A stretch of 64,000 nt of DNA from contig OY725495.1 of NCBI GenBank assembly GCA_963281255.1, forward strand, positions 3,534,001 through 3,598,000, read 5' to 3'. Shown here in pieces: positions 1 through 9,479 of this stretch (position 1 is its first letter; each line of letters starts with the position of its first letter). This DNA is from Aphrocallistes beatrix (taxonomy: Eukaryota > Porifera > Hexactinellida > Sceptrulophora > Aphrocallistidae). The position numbers and the translations under genes are program-made. Under the pieces are notes generated by a model, which worked only from the letters and a program-made list of their open reading frames with translations, was not told the origin of the DNA and searched no databases.

Positions 1-37
1 ATATACATTGTATTAAAATATAAACTAGATGGCAAGA

Positions 38-525
38 TGAAATATGGCTACAAAGTATCAATTTCAAGTGTGATGTATTGCAGGATATAAATATATTGAA
101 TAGTAAGCTGGAGTGGATTATACAAGTACACTCAGCACTTTGTAATGTCCTAAAACCTATGAAGACCATGAAGAATGGCTCCTAGTGTCTCCATATTATC
201 CAGAATCTCAGTGAGAGAAAACTCAAACCTGAGGAGAGGTTCACTAACTGACTTCTCTTTCAGATCATTAATCTGCTTTTCAATCGGAGCGAGAGAAGCT
301 TCTTGGCTCTTTAACAGAAAATTCTGTTTGATACTCATTTCCATTAAATGTTTGTTTACATTACAATAGAATCAATAGATAGCATACATAAAATAAACAA
401 ATCTCAAAGATATGCTAGAGATTAGTTTTCAACTTTTGACCTGGTTTTTTAGGGATGTAGGTTCCAAATATCATATTTTCAAAACTAGGTGATAAATATT
501 TTGTTTTTAAAATATAATATTCCTA
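38..525. repeat. Duplicated unit carrying an NHL gene fragment, copy 1
   Basis: This stretch matches 8120-8560 almost base for base, both within the NHL coiled-coil fragment and in the non-coding flanks on either side. The two copies share the same break points of the gene fragment. The gene was therefore truncated first and the whole unit was copied afterwards. Confidence 0.75.
150..344 (-). pseudogene. Truncated coiled-coil fragment of NHL gene family
   Basis: The 64 codons match the middle of the coiled coil of the NHL genes at 4699-5955 and 14596-15852, for example the shared run SVSEPLLRFE. Neither the N-terminal helix nor any NHL repeat is present, and the frame runs out into unrelated sequence. 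It is best read as a dead fragment rather than a small gene. The same fragment recurs at 8229-8405. Confidence 0.75.
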
Positions 526-773
526 CTTGGCTCTGCGTGAAGTAGGAATTACACAAGAAAGTTTTTATTTGAACAGGAACAATTGTAGTTGACTAGCATG
601 AAGTATTCCATACACATGATGTCAAAATGGGAATATTTTTATAGATTTTGCAATCAAAGCATAGAGATTTGTTAATGTGCTTCCTATACTATTTTATAGG
701 ATCTTTTTGAAATCAAATAATTAGGCACATGTGGCATTATCAACTGTGTCACCATACTATGTACAGTGGAATT

Positions 774-832
774 CGCTTATTAGCGACTCGAGTTTTGTTA
801 ATAAAATGGTTGCTAATAAGCGAATGCTACTG
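774..832. mobile_element. 59-bp pogo/Tigger-like miniature element
   Basis: Imperfect terminal inverted repeats (left CAGTGGAATTCGCTTATTAG) enclose only a few unique bases. The element is flanked by TA on both sides (772-773 and 833-834), as expected for the Tc1/mariner/pogo group. Similar elements lie at 6536, 12398, 35338 and 58365. Confidence 0.65.
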
Positions 833-876
833 TAATAATGATGGTTAATGCCAACTATGTTAGGTTCTACAGATTC

Positions 877-1078
877 GGGCATGCCTAATTTCGGGGACGG
901 GACCGTCCCGGAAATCTAGATACCTAATTTCTGGGATGGGACGAGTCAAAATGCCTGGGACGGGATCTTGGACGGGATCCGTGGGACGGGATCCGTCCCG
1001 GAAATTAGGCATCTTAACCCGTCCTGTCCCGGAGATTAGGCATCTTGACTGGTCCCGTCCCGGAAATTAGGCATGCCC
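877..1078. mobile_element. Foldback element with 9-bp target duplication
   Basis: The ends are inverted repeats (left GGGCATGCCTAATTTC, right its complement with a few changes). The inside is a series of direct and inverted copies of a GC-rich GGGACGGGATCC-type motif. The nine bases TACAGATTC occur immediately outside both ends (868-876 and 1079-1087). A 9-bp duplication with long inverted ends suggests a Mutator-like non-autonomous element. It lies at the 3' edge of the ankyrin reading frame. Confidence 0.75.
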
Positions 1079-1802
1079 TACAGATTCATGTTTATGGACA
1101 AAAACTCGACTATTTTGCAATGGAGTTACTACAAATAAAAACACTGTGTCAGACTGCTCACTGCCACCCACCTCCACATCTGCCCCATAGTCCAGCAAGA
1201 ACGGAATGACGTAATCGAACCCCTCCCGTATGGCCAGCTGCAGGGCAGTGGCGTCGTAGAGATAGTCCCGAACCTCGAGACCAGCTCCGAACTTCAGCAG
1301 CAGCTTGGCGCTCTCCAAACTCTTCGAGTTGATGGCCATCATGAGTGGGGTGCAGCCCCAGCTGTCCTCCGCATCGATGTGAGAGCCCTGGCTCAGTAGC
1401 TCCTGCAGGATGCGCGGGTTGCATTTGGTGGCTGCGATGTGGTGTGGCATGCGACGAAACCGCATTTTGCGGTTTTTCTCACCACAGTTTGGGTCCGCAC
1501 CCAAAGAGAGCAGGTAGCGGACCGCTTCGAGGTGGTTCCAGTAGACGGCCACGTTCAGAGGTGTGTTCTCGTCCTTGTCTGGATGGTTGAGGAATCGGCC
1601 CCGCGAGTTCTGGTTGATCAGCTCGACGCAGCGTGCGTCCCCCCTCTCTGCGGCCACGTGCATCAGGGAGCGGCCGGTCGCTGGGTCGATTCGGGAGACT
1701 TCCGCGCCTTTAGTGATGTGCCAGTGCAAGTCGCTTGACCTCCCGTCTAGGGTTGCCAAGTAGGCACACTTGGAATGGTTCATGCCCATCAAGTGTACTG
1801 CC
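1067..1802 (-). CDS. Ankyrin-repeat protein, internal or terminal exon (partial)
   Basis: The frame encodes about 240 residues with at least five ankyrin repeats, seen as the TPLNVAV, TPLMMAI and TALQLAI helices and GADPN/GADVE turns. Ankyrin repeats are protein-binding scaffolds, so no specific role can be given. A polypyrimidine tract and AG at 1803-1804 look like a splice acceptor, so the first exon is probably upstream (above 1802). The frame contains an ATG at 1789. A possible donor (GAG|GTGGGT) lies near 1171. Beyond it the open frame runs into the foldback element at 1078 and stops at once, so the last ~30 residues are doubtful. The exon is much richer in GC than its surroundings. Upstream exons were not found. 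Confidence 0.6.
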
Positions 1803-1826
1803 CTGGGAAATAGAAAAGCTTTAAGG

Positions 1827-1900
1827 CAGCGGTTTCCAAACTTTTTTCGACTGTGGACCCTTATATCAATTTTCCTATATCTGTGGACTCCCTCCTATTA
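1827..1900. mobile_element. hAT-type element end (fragment)
   Basis: The sequence starts CAGCGGTTTCCAAAC and continues into a T run and a 'GTGGACCC' motif. This is the classic terminus of hAT DNA transposons of the CAGNGGTTCTCAAAC class. No second end was found nearby. It lies in the presumed intron upstream of the ankyrin exon. Confidence 0.55.
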
Positions 1901-2116
1901 TAAGGTAACTTTAAGGTAACTCTTTTTAATATTACTTTTGAAGGTTTGCAAACATTTTGATTCTACAAAAAGTCCTTGTGACAGTTGGAAATTTTGTGGT
2001 TGTCTACTATTATCTCATTATCAACAAAACATACCCTTACGAAGTCCCAACCATTCTAGCTGATTTTGCAACGTAGGCAGCTACAGTTGTGATTTGGCAA
2101 ATTATAAATTGAATAT

Positions 2117-2188
2117 ATATGTTGCAGTGCAAACGTGAGATTGGTGTACACGCGTGTACACCAATCTCGCGTTTGCACTGCAACATAT
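2117..2188. mobile_element. Near-perfect 72-bp palindrome (miniature inverted-repeat element)
   Basis: The arms read GTTGCAGTGCAAACG and complement, meeting at ACACGCGTGT. The duplicated copy of this locus at 4141-4400 lacks the palindrome and reads straight across, so this is an insertion. The outer GTTGCAGTG is shared with the elements at 11788-12371 and 14289-14365. Confidence 0.7.
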
Positions 2189-2295
2189 GTTCATTATTAA
2201 TTATTAACAAAAAGAAATCATGCATCTTAGATGAAAAAGATAAAATAAAATTAGTTACATCTTATAAATGTTTTGCACTTCAAAAAGAAAAAAAA

Positions 2296-3708
2296 CTACT
2301 TGTAGCTTTTTCCAAACAGTACTTTTCCAATCAACCAAACAGCCCCTGCTATTACTACTCTTCCTACTGCTCCTGGTATCGTATATGATAGTTCAGGTAC
2401 TACAGTTCCGTTTTGATATGGCAATACATGTGATCTGTCTTGAACTGTCAATACAGGTGATCTGTCTTGAACTGTCAATACAGGTGATCGATATTGAACT
2501 GGCAACACAGGTGATCGATTTTGATCTGAGAACGGATGTGATCGATTTTGAACTGGCAACACAGGCACTGGTCTGTCTTGAACTGGTAATACATGTGATC
2601 TGTTTTGAACTAGCAAAACATGTGATCGATTTTGATCTGAAAACGGATGTGATCGGTTTTGAACTGAGAACGGATGTGATCGGTTTTGAACTGGCAACAC
2701 ATGTGATCTGTCTTGAACTGGCAATACAGGTGATCTGTCTTGAACTGGCAATACAGGTGATCGATATTGAACTGGCAGCACATGTGATCTGTCTTGAACT
2801 GGCAATACAGGTGATCTGTCTTGAACTGGCAATACAGGTGATCGATATTGAACTGGCAACACAGGTGATCGATTTTGATCTGAGAACGGATGTGATCGAT
2901 TTTGAACTGGCAACACAGGCACTGGTCTGTCTTGAACTGGTAATACATGTGATCTGTTTTGAACTGGCAACACATGTGATCGATTTTGATCTGACAACAG
3001 ATGTGATTGATTTTGAACTGACAACACATGTGATGGGTTATGATTTGGTAATACAGGTAGGTTTTGAATGGATCTACCGCGTACTTGTTGAAGAACTTCT
3101 CGGCATACTTGTACTAAATCTTCTCTTCTCTTCTTAATCCATTCATTTAAAGCAGTTTCTAGCCCCAACTGAAATTCTCCTCGTTCTCTATCAGTAAGTC
3201 CATCCCAAAGCCTAGCGTAGAGATTTCGAATGAAATTAGGCTCTAGAATAATTTCGTAGCGCAATAGTTGGTACTGCTTCTGATAACACTGATCATATAT
3301 AGTGACTGAAGTACTTCTGTTGTGACTAGTACGATTGTTTATATCAATATTATCACCCAAATCTGCACCAGTGTTGCAATTATGACCGAGTTCCAGACAC
3401 CTTTCGCACAAACTAGATATGTGTGGTCCTCTTGCACCGACGTCAGCTGATTGCTCTAAATGGTACACTTTTATCGGCCATGAATTCTTTCTACATTTCT
3501 TACATCCTTGAGTGTAACCTTGGTAAGTGTTGCTAGATTGCCACCAGGCATTACAGCCCATACACTTAAAGTGTCCATAAAACTTTTTAGTTTGGGATCC
3601 GGGTGGAAGTTTCTTCTTCTCGAGGTAACCAGACACTATTTCAGCTCTGCAATCGAATGGTAATTTGTAAAGTATTGGAATAAGGTTGCGATTCGTATTA
3701 CTTGCCAT
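2296..3708 (-). CDS. 3CxxC zinc-finger, C-terminally anchored RTP-like protein with 9-residue repeats
   Basis: This is a 470-residue single-exon protein. Three CxxC pairs (C49/C52, C69/C72, C101/C104) with aromatic residues between them fit the 3CxxC zinc finger of receptor-transporting proteins (RTP) and ZAR1. A helical stretch (about 140-215) is followed by about 24 copies of a 9-residue unit such as SPVLPVQDR (218-435). A hydrophobic segment at 447-465 ends five residues before the stop. RTP proteins share this zinc finger plus C-terminal membrane anchor and act in receptor trafficking; RTP4 is also an antiviral interferon-induced protein. The assignment rests on the CxxC spacing and the anchor. 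The repeat tract has no counterpart I know. The first Met at 3708 precedes the zinc finger and is the natural start. A partial paralogue of the 3' end lies at 4141-4571. Confidence 0.75.
   Translation of the reverse strand: MASNTNRNLIPILYKLPFDCRAEIVSGYLEKKKLPPGSQTKKFYGHFKCMGCNAWWQSSNTYQGYTQGCKKCRKNSWPIKVYHLEQSADVGARGPHISSLCERCLELGHNCNTGADLGDNIDINNRTSHNRSTSVTIYDQCYQKQYQLLRYEIILEPNFIRNLYARLWDGLTDRERGEFQLGLETALNEWIKKRREDLVQVCREVLQQVRGRSIQNLPVLPNHNPSHVLSVQNQSHLLSDQNRSHVLPVQNRSHVLPVQDRPVPVLPVQNRSHPFSDQNRSPVLPVQYRSPVLPVQDRSPVLPVQDRSHVLPVQYRSPVLPVQDRSPVLPVQDRSHVLPVQNRSHPFSVQNRSHPFSDQNRSHVLLVQNRSHVLPVQDRPVPVLPVQNRSHPFSDQNRSPVLPVQYRSPVLTVQDRSPVLTVQDRSHVLPYQNGTVVPELSYTIPGAVGRVVIAGAVWLIGKVLFGKSYK
2404..3057 (-). 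repeat. Coding 27-bp minisatellite in the RTP-like gene
   Basis: About 24 units of 9 codons are seen, with variants HVLPVQNRS, PVLPVQDRS, PVLPVQYRS and HPFSDQNRS. Units 4-10 recur in the same order as units 17-23, including the irregular 8+11-residue pair, so a block of seven units was duplicated. Because the unit is a multiple of three, other frames and the opposite strand are also open; these are by-products. Confidence 0.9.
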
Positions 3709-4140
3709 ACTGGAGTAGGCACATATGTGCAGAATCTGCAGATATCAATAAAGCCTAATTCAATATGAATAAATTCTACAGTAGAAAAGGATTAAATGTG
3801 GAAAAGTGTCGACGAACAGTTTGATAGATCAACTGCAGAGAACACCAACCAAAGTTGAAAAACAAGATAGGAAATATTCACATTATAACTTCTGAATGCG
3901 ATCAGATTTTAATTACCTATCATACCTACAGCTGTATTACTGGTCTGTTGGTTGACTTTTATCAAAATTAAATCGCATTTCATTGATTAAATTCCTCAAA
4001 TGGTCGAATACGGCAAATATATCGGGTTATTAAATAACAGGCCGTCAGGGTGCATCTGATGGGTAGGCATATCATTTTTAAGTGTTGCGAATCAATACAC
4101 CACGCATGGAGTGTTTATCATTATTTTCACTTTCAGTCAT

Positions 4141-4571
4141 TGTGGAAGCTGGAAATTTAGTGGTTGTCTACCATCTCATTGTCAACTAAACACATCCTTA
4201 CAAAGTACAACCATCCTAGCTGATTTTGTAACGTAGCACCAGCAGCGATTGGCATATTATAAATGAAAATATTAATTATTATACACAACAAAGAAATTAT
4301 GCATTTTAGATGAAAAGTACAAAACAAAATTAGTAATATCTTATACAGGTTTATAGACTTAGAGAATCGAAAAAATTAGTTATTTCCAAATGCTTTTTCA
4401 AACAACCAAACAGCAGCCTGTGCTACTAGTCCTACTACTCCTACTTCTGCTGTTGCTCTAGTGAATTGTCCATATCTTAGAGTTAGGTCTTGATCTGGCG
4501 AGTAGAAGGATATTTCTTGAATTAAGACAATAAGATCAAACTTATCTATGCTAGAGTGTAGTAGTTATGTA
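4141..4571 (-). pseudogene. Duplicated 3' end of the RTP-like gene
   Basis: 4141-4480 is homologous to 1980-2390, covering the 3' flank and the C-terminal anchor codons. An open frame from about 4571 to 4380 ends in a hydrophobic tail (GVVGLVAQAAVWLFEKAFG) resembling GRVVIAGAVWLIGKVLFG of the intact gene. The zinc finger and repeat tract are missing. It could be a remnant or the last exon of a lost paralogue. It has no insertion where the intact copy carries the 2117-2188 palindrome. Confidence 0.65.
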
Positions 4572-4698
4572 AACATGAATAACCAACTTATATTATTCAT
4601 TGATGTCAAGCATAAATATGTAGAAACATACAACTAGAAATGGTACAAAATAAATCACAAAAATATAATGGAAAATAAAAGTACTCAAATGAAATAAA

Positions 4699-5955
4699 CT
4701 AAAATACTTTGATACAGTGGAATGGTGTGCAACAAGAAACAAATATATGTTCTTTAAATAGAACAACTCCAAAACACTTTCTAACACTCTCTGTTCCAGG
4801 AGCGTGTTTACCAATTTTATGGAATAACTCTCCTTCTGATGAGAACACTTTCAATGTTCGAGAACCATAGTCAGTGATAAGAATATTCATATCAGAATCC
4901 AGACAGAATGAAGCTGGATCCAGAATTAGTTTATCTTTCCCACAAGTGAGAATAGATCGTAGTTTCATTCCAGACTTATCAAATGTATGTAAACAAAGAG
5001 GTCCTGCGTCTAATACAAATATTTTATTGGAAGATATATGAACTTCATATGGAGATGTTAACATTCCAATTTCTAACTCACTCACATAATTGAGTGAGAT
5101 AGAATCATACACACACACTCTGTTGTTTTTATTGTCTGCTACATAGAGCAATTAATCTTCACTTATTGTAATACCAGCTGGTATATTAAGATAGTTATTA
5201 GAGCTACCAGCTCCCTGACTAACCTTAACTAAACTATAATCTCCAATTCTGAATTTGAATATTTTGTTTTCATTGTAATCCGTTACAAAACAGAATTTAT
5301 TATTGGCTGTGATTCCATTAGGTTCAGCAAACTGAGATTGACCAAATTGGAACAAAAATTCACAATTCTCTGCATCAAACACTTGAACACGTTTATTATC
5401 TCTATCTACAACATAGAGTAGACCGTTATTACTTACATGCATCCTCAATGGATTTCGGAACTCACTATTTCCAGTTCCTTCCTTCCCGATTGTCCTCTTT
5501 GCTAGAATCTTTTTGGAGTAATCAATTCGCTGTTCATTCGAGGGTTTCACATTCACATTCACCTGCTCGTCTATGATAGCTCCTAGTGTCTCCATCTTAT
5601 CCAGCATCTCAGTGAGAGGACACTCAAACCTGAGGAGAGGTTCACTAACTGACTTCTCTCTCAGATCATTGATCTGATTTTCAATCGGAGCGAGAGAAGC
5701 TTCTTGGACTTTCAACAGAAAGTTCTGCTTGATACTCATTTCCATTATTTGTGTTCGCATCTGTTCCAGCTCTTTCAGTCCAGATATTTGAGATTGTATC
5801 TTCTCTTGAATCTGAATTCTGAGTTCATTCAGTTGAGTGAGTAGCTGATCTCTTCGTTTTGTTGTTTGTTTAATTATTAGAGCGAAAGCAGTCATTATTT
5901 CGGAAGCTATTCGGTCGAAAACTGATTGATCTGATTCGATATTCTGAGTAGCCAT
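4699..5955 (-). pseudogene. NHL gene A: coiled coil + NHL repeats, one nonsense codon
   Basis: Read from the ATG at 5955 this is 1257 bp, exactly the length of gene B (14596-15852), and the two proteins are near-identical throughout. Residues 1-165 form a coiled coil and the rest holds NHL-type beta-propeller blades such as NGLLYVVDRDNKRVQVFD. Codon 268 (5152-5154) is TAA where gene B has GAA, a single base change. The rest of the frame is intact with no indel. The break is therefore very recent, a sequencing error, or read through. There is no RING or B-box finger, so ligase activity cannot be assumed. About 300 bp of 5' flank is also shared with B. Confidence 0.8.
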
Positions 5956-6314
5956 TTTGGTAGAATTAATCAATTTAACAATGCTTGAAATAATATTACT
6001 CAATAAGTCTATATATACTACTAACGAACCATTCTGTGACACTAGTAATATGATACAAAATGGATATTACTGTATCTATGAGCATTTCAGTATATAGATA
6101 TGCATATATGGGTTTAAAGCAAATAAGTATGGTTAAAGAAAAGAATAGGAATACTAAATAGTACTAATTCCTAGTTCTAGTGTTTCGCAGTCTCATTAAG
6201 ATTTAAAAAACTAAATTTGTGGAAATATTGCAGTTATTTTGTTTAAATTAGAGGAGGCATATAATGGAATAAATGCTGTCAGCTTCCTGGAACAACGCTC
6301 CTGTATCTCATTGA

Positions 6315-6336
6315 GAGGTTTACAGCACCCAGGTGG
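6315..6336. repeat. Short perfect hairpin
   Basis: The 10-base arms ACAGCACCCA / TGGGTGCTGT are separated by GG. It sits in a GC-richer patch (6290-6530) of unclear origin, probably old transposon sequence. Confidence 0.5.
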
Positions 6337-6482
6337 GTGCTGTGTCCCATTTTAGAAAATTCGTGTTGTGTTCGCCCCCTGAAGGATAAATCCTGGCATC
6401 GTCCCTGGTTCCAGAGGGTGCGGTACACGCGGTTAAGGTCTCAACACAATAACTTTGTCCCGCACCCTAAAATTAAGTTGAC

Positions 6483-6773
6483 TTCACCTCTGCCTGGTTC
6501 CTGTAGTCGGGACAACCTACCCTTGAAATGGAGTAGAGTAGAACCTCTATAATCCGATATCTGTATATTTATTCCGGATCACCTCTATAATCTGACATTG
6601 TCTCATATCTCAATGAACTTCATCTCATGAATTTGTACAGCAAATTCCGACACTTTTTCGTTTTTGCGGGATTATGCAAGTTCAACTGTATTAGTTATAC
6701 CTAGCATGTTTCAACTCATCCAAAAAAGTTTTCATGACTGGTTCGGTCAAAATCTTGGAATGTCGTTCGTATA
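6483..6773. repeat. Dispersed repeat interrupted by a pogo-like element
   Basis: The sequences on each side of the element at 6536-6688 (CCTCTGCCTGGTT before, ATACCTAGCATGTTTCAACT after) are found close together at 13776-13906. The host repeat was therefore copied and one copy later received the element. Confidence 0.5.
6536..6688. mobile_element. Pogo/Tigger-like miniature element
   Basis: The terminal inverted repeats are imperfect (left GAGTAGAACCTCTATAATCC, right complement CAGTTGAACTTGCATAATCC). TA flanks both ends (6534-6535 and 6689-6690). There is no coding capacity. Confidence 0.6.
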
Positions 6774-6953
6774 GCACTTAGTATATTCAGAAGGTTACAT
6801 CATAATGACAAGATAATAATGTTGAATCAAGAATACAATAAAACAAATAAAATCACATCGGCTAGCAAATTAACAGGGAACTATCTAAACTACTGAAGAT
6901 AGGAATATTAGCTAAACTAAATATGTATTGAGAGTTTGTCTAAATAATATTAA

Positions 6954-8039
6954 TTATGGATGTGGCTTGATCAATATCTTCATCACTAAACAATTATCTT
7001 TATTATACTTCTCATCCAAGAGAACATCAAATGGTATATTCGTTACATTCATTTCTCCTCCTCGATCAACTTGAAAGTTCATTTCATACATCCAAGGATC
7101 CTTCTCATTTTCATGATTCACAAAAATGATCTTGCATTTTCCTTCAAAAGGCCAAATAACATATCTATCACACTGTTTTATATTATGTGAAATCAACTGT
7201 AAGTTTGCATTTGGATCATTTTCGATGGTTAATCGAGGGTAAAAATAATAGTAAGAATGGACTAGAAACCTTGGACCATCCAAATAGGGTCCATCCCAAT
7301 TAGATTGTACAGCATCTCCTTGATACTTATCTGTCCTCTCGGCTTCCATTCCTGCTACAGCATTTTGCGGTTGACTCCGTAACCCGTAGATTTTGTTTTT
7401 TAGATCATGTCTGTTTTCTATCCTCCAGGTTGTTCCATTGATTTTGATATATTCTTTCATTTCAACGAATTCGCTCAAAACTAATTGTAGATTTTCAATC
7501 AGATTAGTTTGTTGTCTCTTCTCTTCTTCCAGTTTCTCCACTTTATCTGCCATAAACACACTCACCACTTCTGTGTGGTATTCCTTCGCCTCTTTCCTGT
7601 GTTCTTCCAACCCTCCCCGTTTCAACTCCTTCTTGCATCCATACTTTACGAACGGACACTGCACAATAAACTGATTACATTCATCAAGATGACAGTCCAT
7701 CTCTCCCAAGGTTCCCTCCCACTCACACCCTTTCTCCATCCGCGGACATCGACAAGATAGTTTAACTACGGTAGCTCGGATTGGACCAACTGGTTGAGAC
7801 TCAGTCTCCCCTCCCAAACAACCTCCACACACCTGTGCTAGTCCTCCCTTAATGCTACACGCATCTCGCATGATACCAGCACACCTAGAACAGACCATGA
7901 GGTTCTCTTCTAGGATAGACAGTTTTTGTGTGACCAGTTCTCTTCTGTACCCTCCCCATATTGTACTGCCTTCTCCTTTCAAAACGGTGTAAGTCAGTGC
8001 CTCCTTCGAATCTAATTTTGAAATTCGTTTAGCTGCCAT
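6954..8039 (-). CDS. TRAF-like protein (degenerate RING, TRAF zinc fingers, coiled coil, MATH-like end)
   Basis: This is a 361-residue intronless protein. Residues 50-74 hold a RING-like Cys cluster (C50, C53, C61, C71, C74) lacking a clean RING pattern. Residues 96-155 contain two TRAF-type zinc fingers (C105, H117, C121; C128, C135, H147). A coiled coil follows at about 160-195. The C terminus (200-361) has the length and beta-rich look of a MATH domain (INGTTWRIENRHD, then FLVHSYYYFYPRL), but I cannot confirm it. TRAF proteins relay receptor signals and can be ubiquitin ligases. With a degraded RING this one may be an adaptor only. The start is the first Met at 8039. Confidence 0.7.
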   Translation of the reverse strand: MAAKRISKLDSKEALTYTVLKGEGSTIWGGYRRELVTQKLSILEENLMVCSRCAGIMRDACSIKGGLAQVCGGCLGGETESQPVGPIRATVVKLSCRCPRMEKGCEWEGTLGEMDCHLDECNQFIVQCPFVKYGCKKELKRGGLEEHRKEAKEYHTEVVSVFMADKVEKLEEEKRQQTNLIENLQLVLSEFVEMKEYIKINGTTWRIENRHDLKNKIYGLRSQPQNAVAGMEAERTDKYQGDAVQSNWDGPYLDGPRFLVHSYYYFYPRLTIENDPNANLQLISHNIKQCDRYVIWPFEGKCKIIFVNHENEKDPWMYEMNFQVDRGGEMNVTNIPFDVLLDEKYNKDNCLVMKILIKPHP

Positions 8040-8119
8040 TTACTCTAAATAAGAAAGTGTTCAATACTATACAGTGTTATCTATATATGCATTGTGCTAT
8101 AATGTGAATGAGATAGCGA

Positions 8120-8560
8120 TATGAAACATAGCTACAAAGTATCAATTTCAGTGTGATGTATTGCAGCATAGAAATATATTGAATATTAAGCTGTGGTGTG
8201 TACACTCAGTACTTTGTAATGTCCTAAACCTATGAAGACCATGAAGGACGGCTCCTAGTGTCTCCATCTTATCCAGCATCTCAGTGAGAGGACACTCAAA
8301 CCTGAGGAGAGGTTCACTAACTGACTTCTCTTTCAGATCATTGATCTGGTTTTCAATCGGAATGAGAGAAGCTTCTTGGCTCAGAAAATTCTGCTAGACA
8401 CTCATTTCCATCAAATATTTGTTTACTTTACAATAGAATCAGTAGAAACATAAAATAAACAAATCTCAAAGATATGCTAGAGATTAGTTTTCTGTTTTTT
8501 TAGGGATGCATATTCCAAATATCATATTTTCGAAACTATAATGATAAATATTTTGTTGTT
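8120..8560. repeat. Duplicated unit carrying an NHL gene fragment, copy 2
   Basis: Near-identical to 38-525 across fragment and flanks. See the first copy. Confidence 0.75.
8229..8405 (-). pseudogene. Truncated coiled-coil fragment of NHL gene family, second copy
   Basis: This has the same coiled-coil segment as 150-344 but is more decayed. A deletion removes several codons near 8385, and the codon for Gln near the 5' end has become a stop (TCTAGCAGAA on the minus strand). Confidence 0.7.
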
Positions 8561-8607
8561 GTTTCCAATAGACTCAAAGACTACTGCAGAGAAGCGTATA
8601 TATGTTC

Positions 8608-8641
8608 CGCGCCAAGTAGGAATTTCTACTTGGCGCAGCAA
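8608..8641. repeat. Short imperfect palindrome
   Basis: The arms CGCCAAGTAGGAAT / ATTTCTACTTGGCGC face each other. The related copy near 512-545 keeps only part of the hairpin, so this may be a tiny inverted-repeat insertion. Confidence 0.45.
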
Positions 8642-9351
8642 AGTTGGAATAATTTGTTTTTAAAATACGTATAATATTCCTAATTGGCAGCTGTCATAGA
8701 GAAAAGAGTTAGATAGGAAAGAATATTTATCTACATAGCCTCCCCCCCGCCCCCATATCACGCAACAGTGCTATCTATTTAAACTATGGATTTGGACATT
8801 AAAGATTATCTCAGTAAATAAATTAAACCATAGCCTACTATATATAAGGCCTCAGAGTAACTTGCGGATTTGGGACTAGGGATGCGGTAGAAGATGGTTG
8901 AACTAATACATGAGCTGCCTTAAATCATTAACAAAGCACAATAGAGCTTAGGAATGTATTACCAGCATATATAAATATGGTGTCAAAGTACCCATATCCC
9001 TTGTTAAAATTTAGATTAGTCATCAGTATGGTTGCGCAATAGGATATATTTGTGACAAAATAATTTTCAGAGGTCGTTTAAGGGCACTTCTAAGTGTTTT
9101 TATTCTAAAACTTTTCGCATAGAACTGAGATGTGAATGGGTTAATACGAAAAATTTGGAATTTTTTCATGGAATGTTGCTACATTCCAGTGTTGCTATGG
9201 AAACGTGTTTTGGTCAGTTGGGGTCATATCTTGAAAACCGCGATAGCTAGACATTCAAATGTAATTCCATTTGATAGCCAATAGACTATTTCCTATTAAG
9301 CGATAATATAATTTATTCGTCTAAATTCAATGGTTTACGAGTTATTAGATA

Positions 9352-9436
9352 ACAAGCGCGCTTCGCTTACTTGCGCTGCGCGGCTTGCGGACACTGCGTG
9401 TCCGCAGAGTCGCCCTGCGGGCGCCTGGAGTCACTC
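9352..9436. repeat. GC-rich module, copy 1
   Basis: A sharply GC-rich block (GCGCGCTTCGCTTACTTGCG) with an internal TGCGGACAC/GTGTCCGCA hairpin, in otherwise AT-rich DNA. Copies occur at 10596-10676 and, more diverged, at 20957-21021. Confidence 0.7.
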
Positions 9437-9479
9437 AATCTAACATATTTTGGAATTTTTTCCTTTATATAAATATTGT

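Noticed and set aside
1345..1738. Plus-strand frames opposite the ankyrin exon
   Set aside because: They are shadows of the GC-rich ankyrin coding strand with no domain.
2268..3137. 289-codon plus-strand frame rich in VIDFELAT
   Set aside because: It is the reverse reading of the 27-bp coding minisatellite. Open frames in all phases are expected for a repeat whose length is a multiple of three.
4593..4814. Hydrophobic 73-codon frame overlapping NHL gene A
   Set aside because: It overlaps the 3' end of gene A in another frame and reads AT-rich 3' flank.
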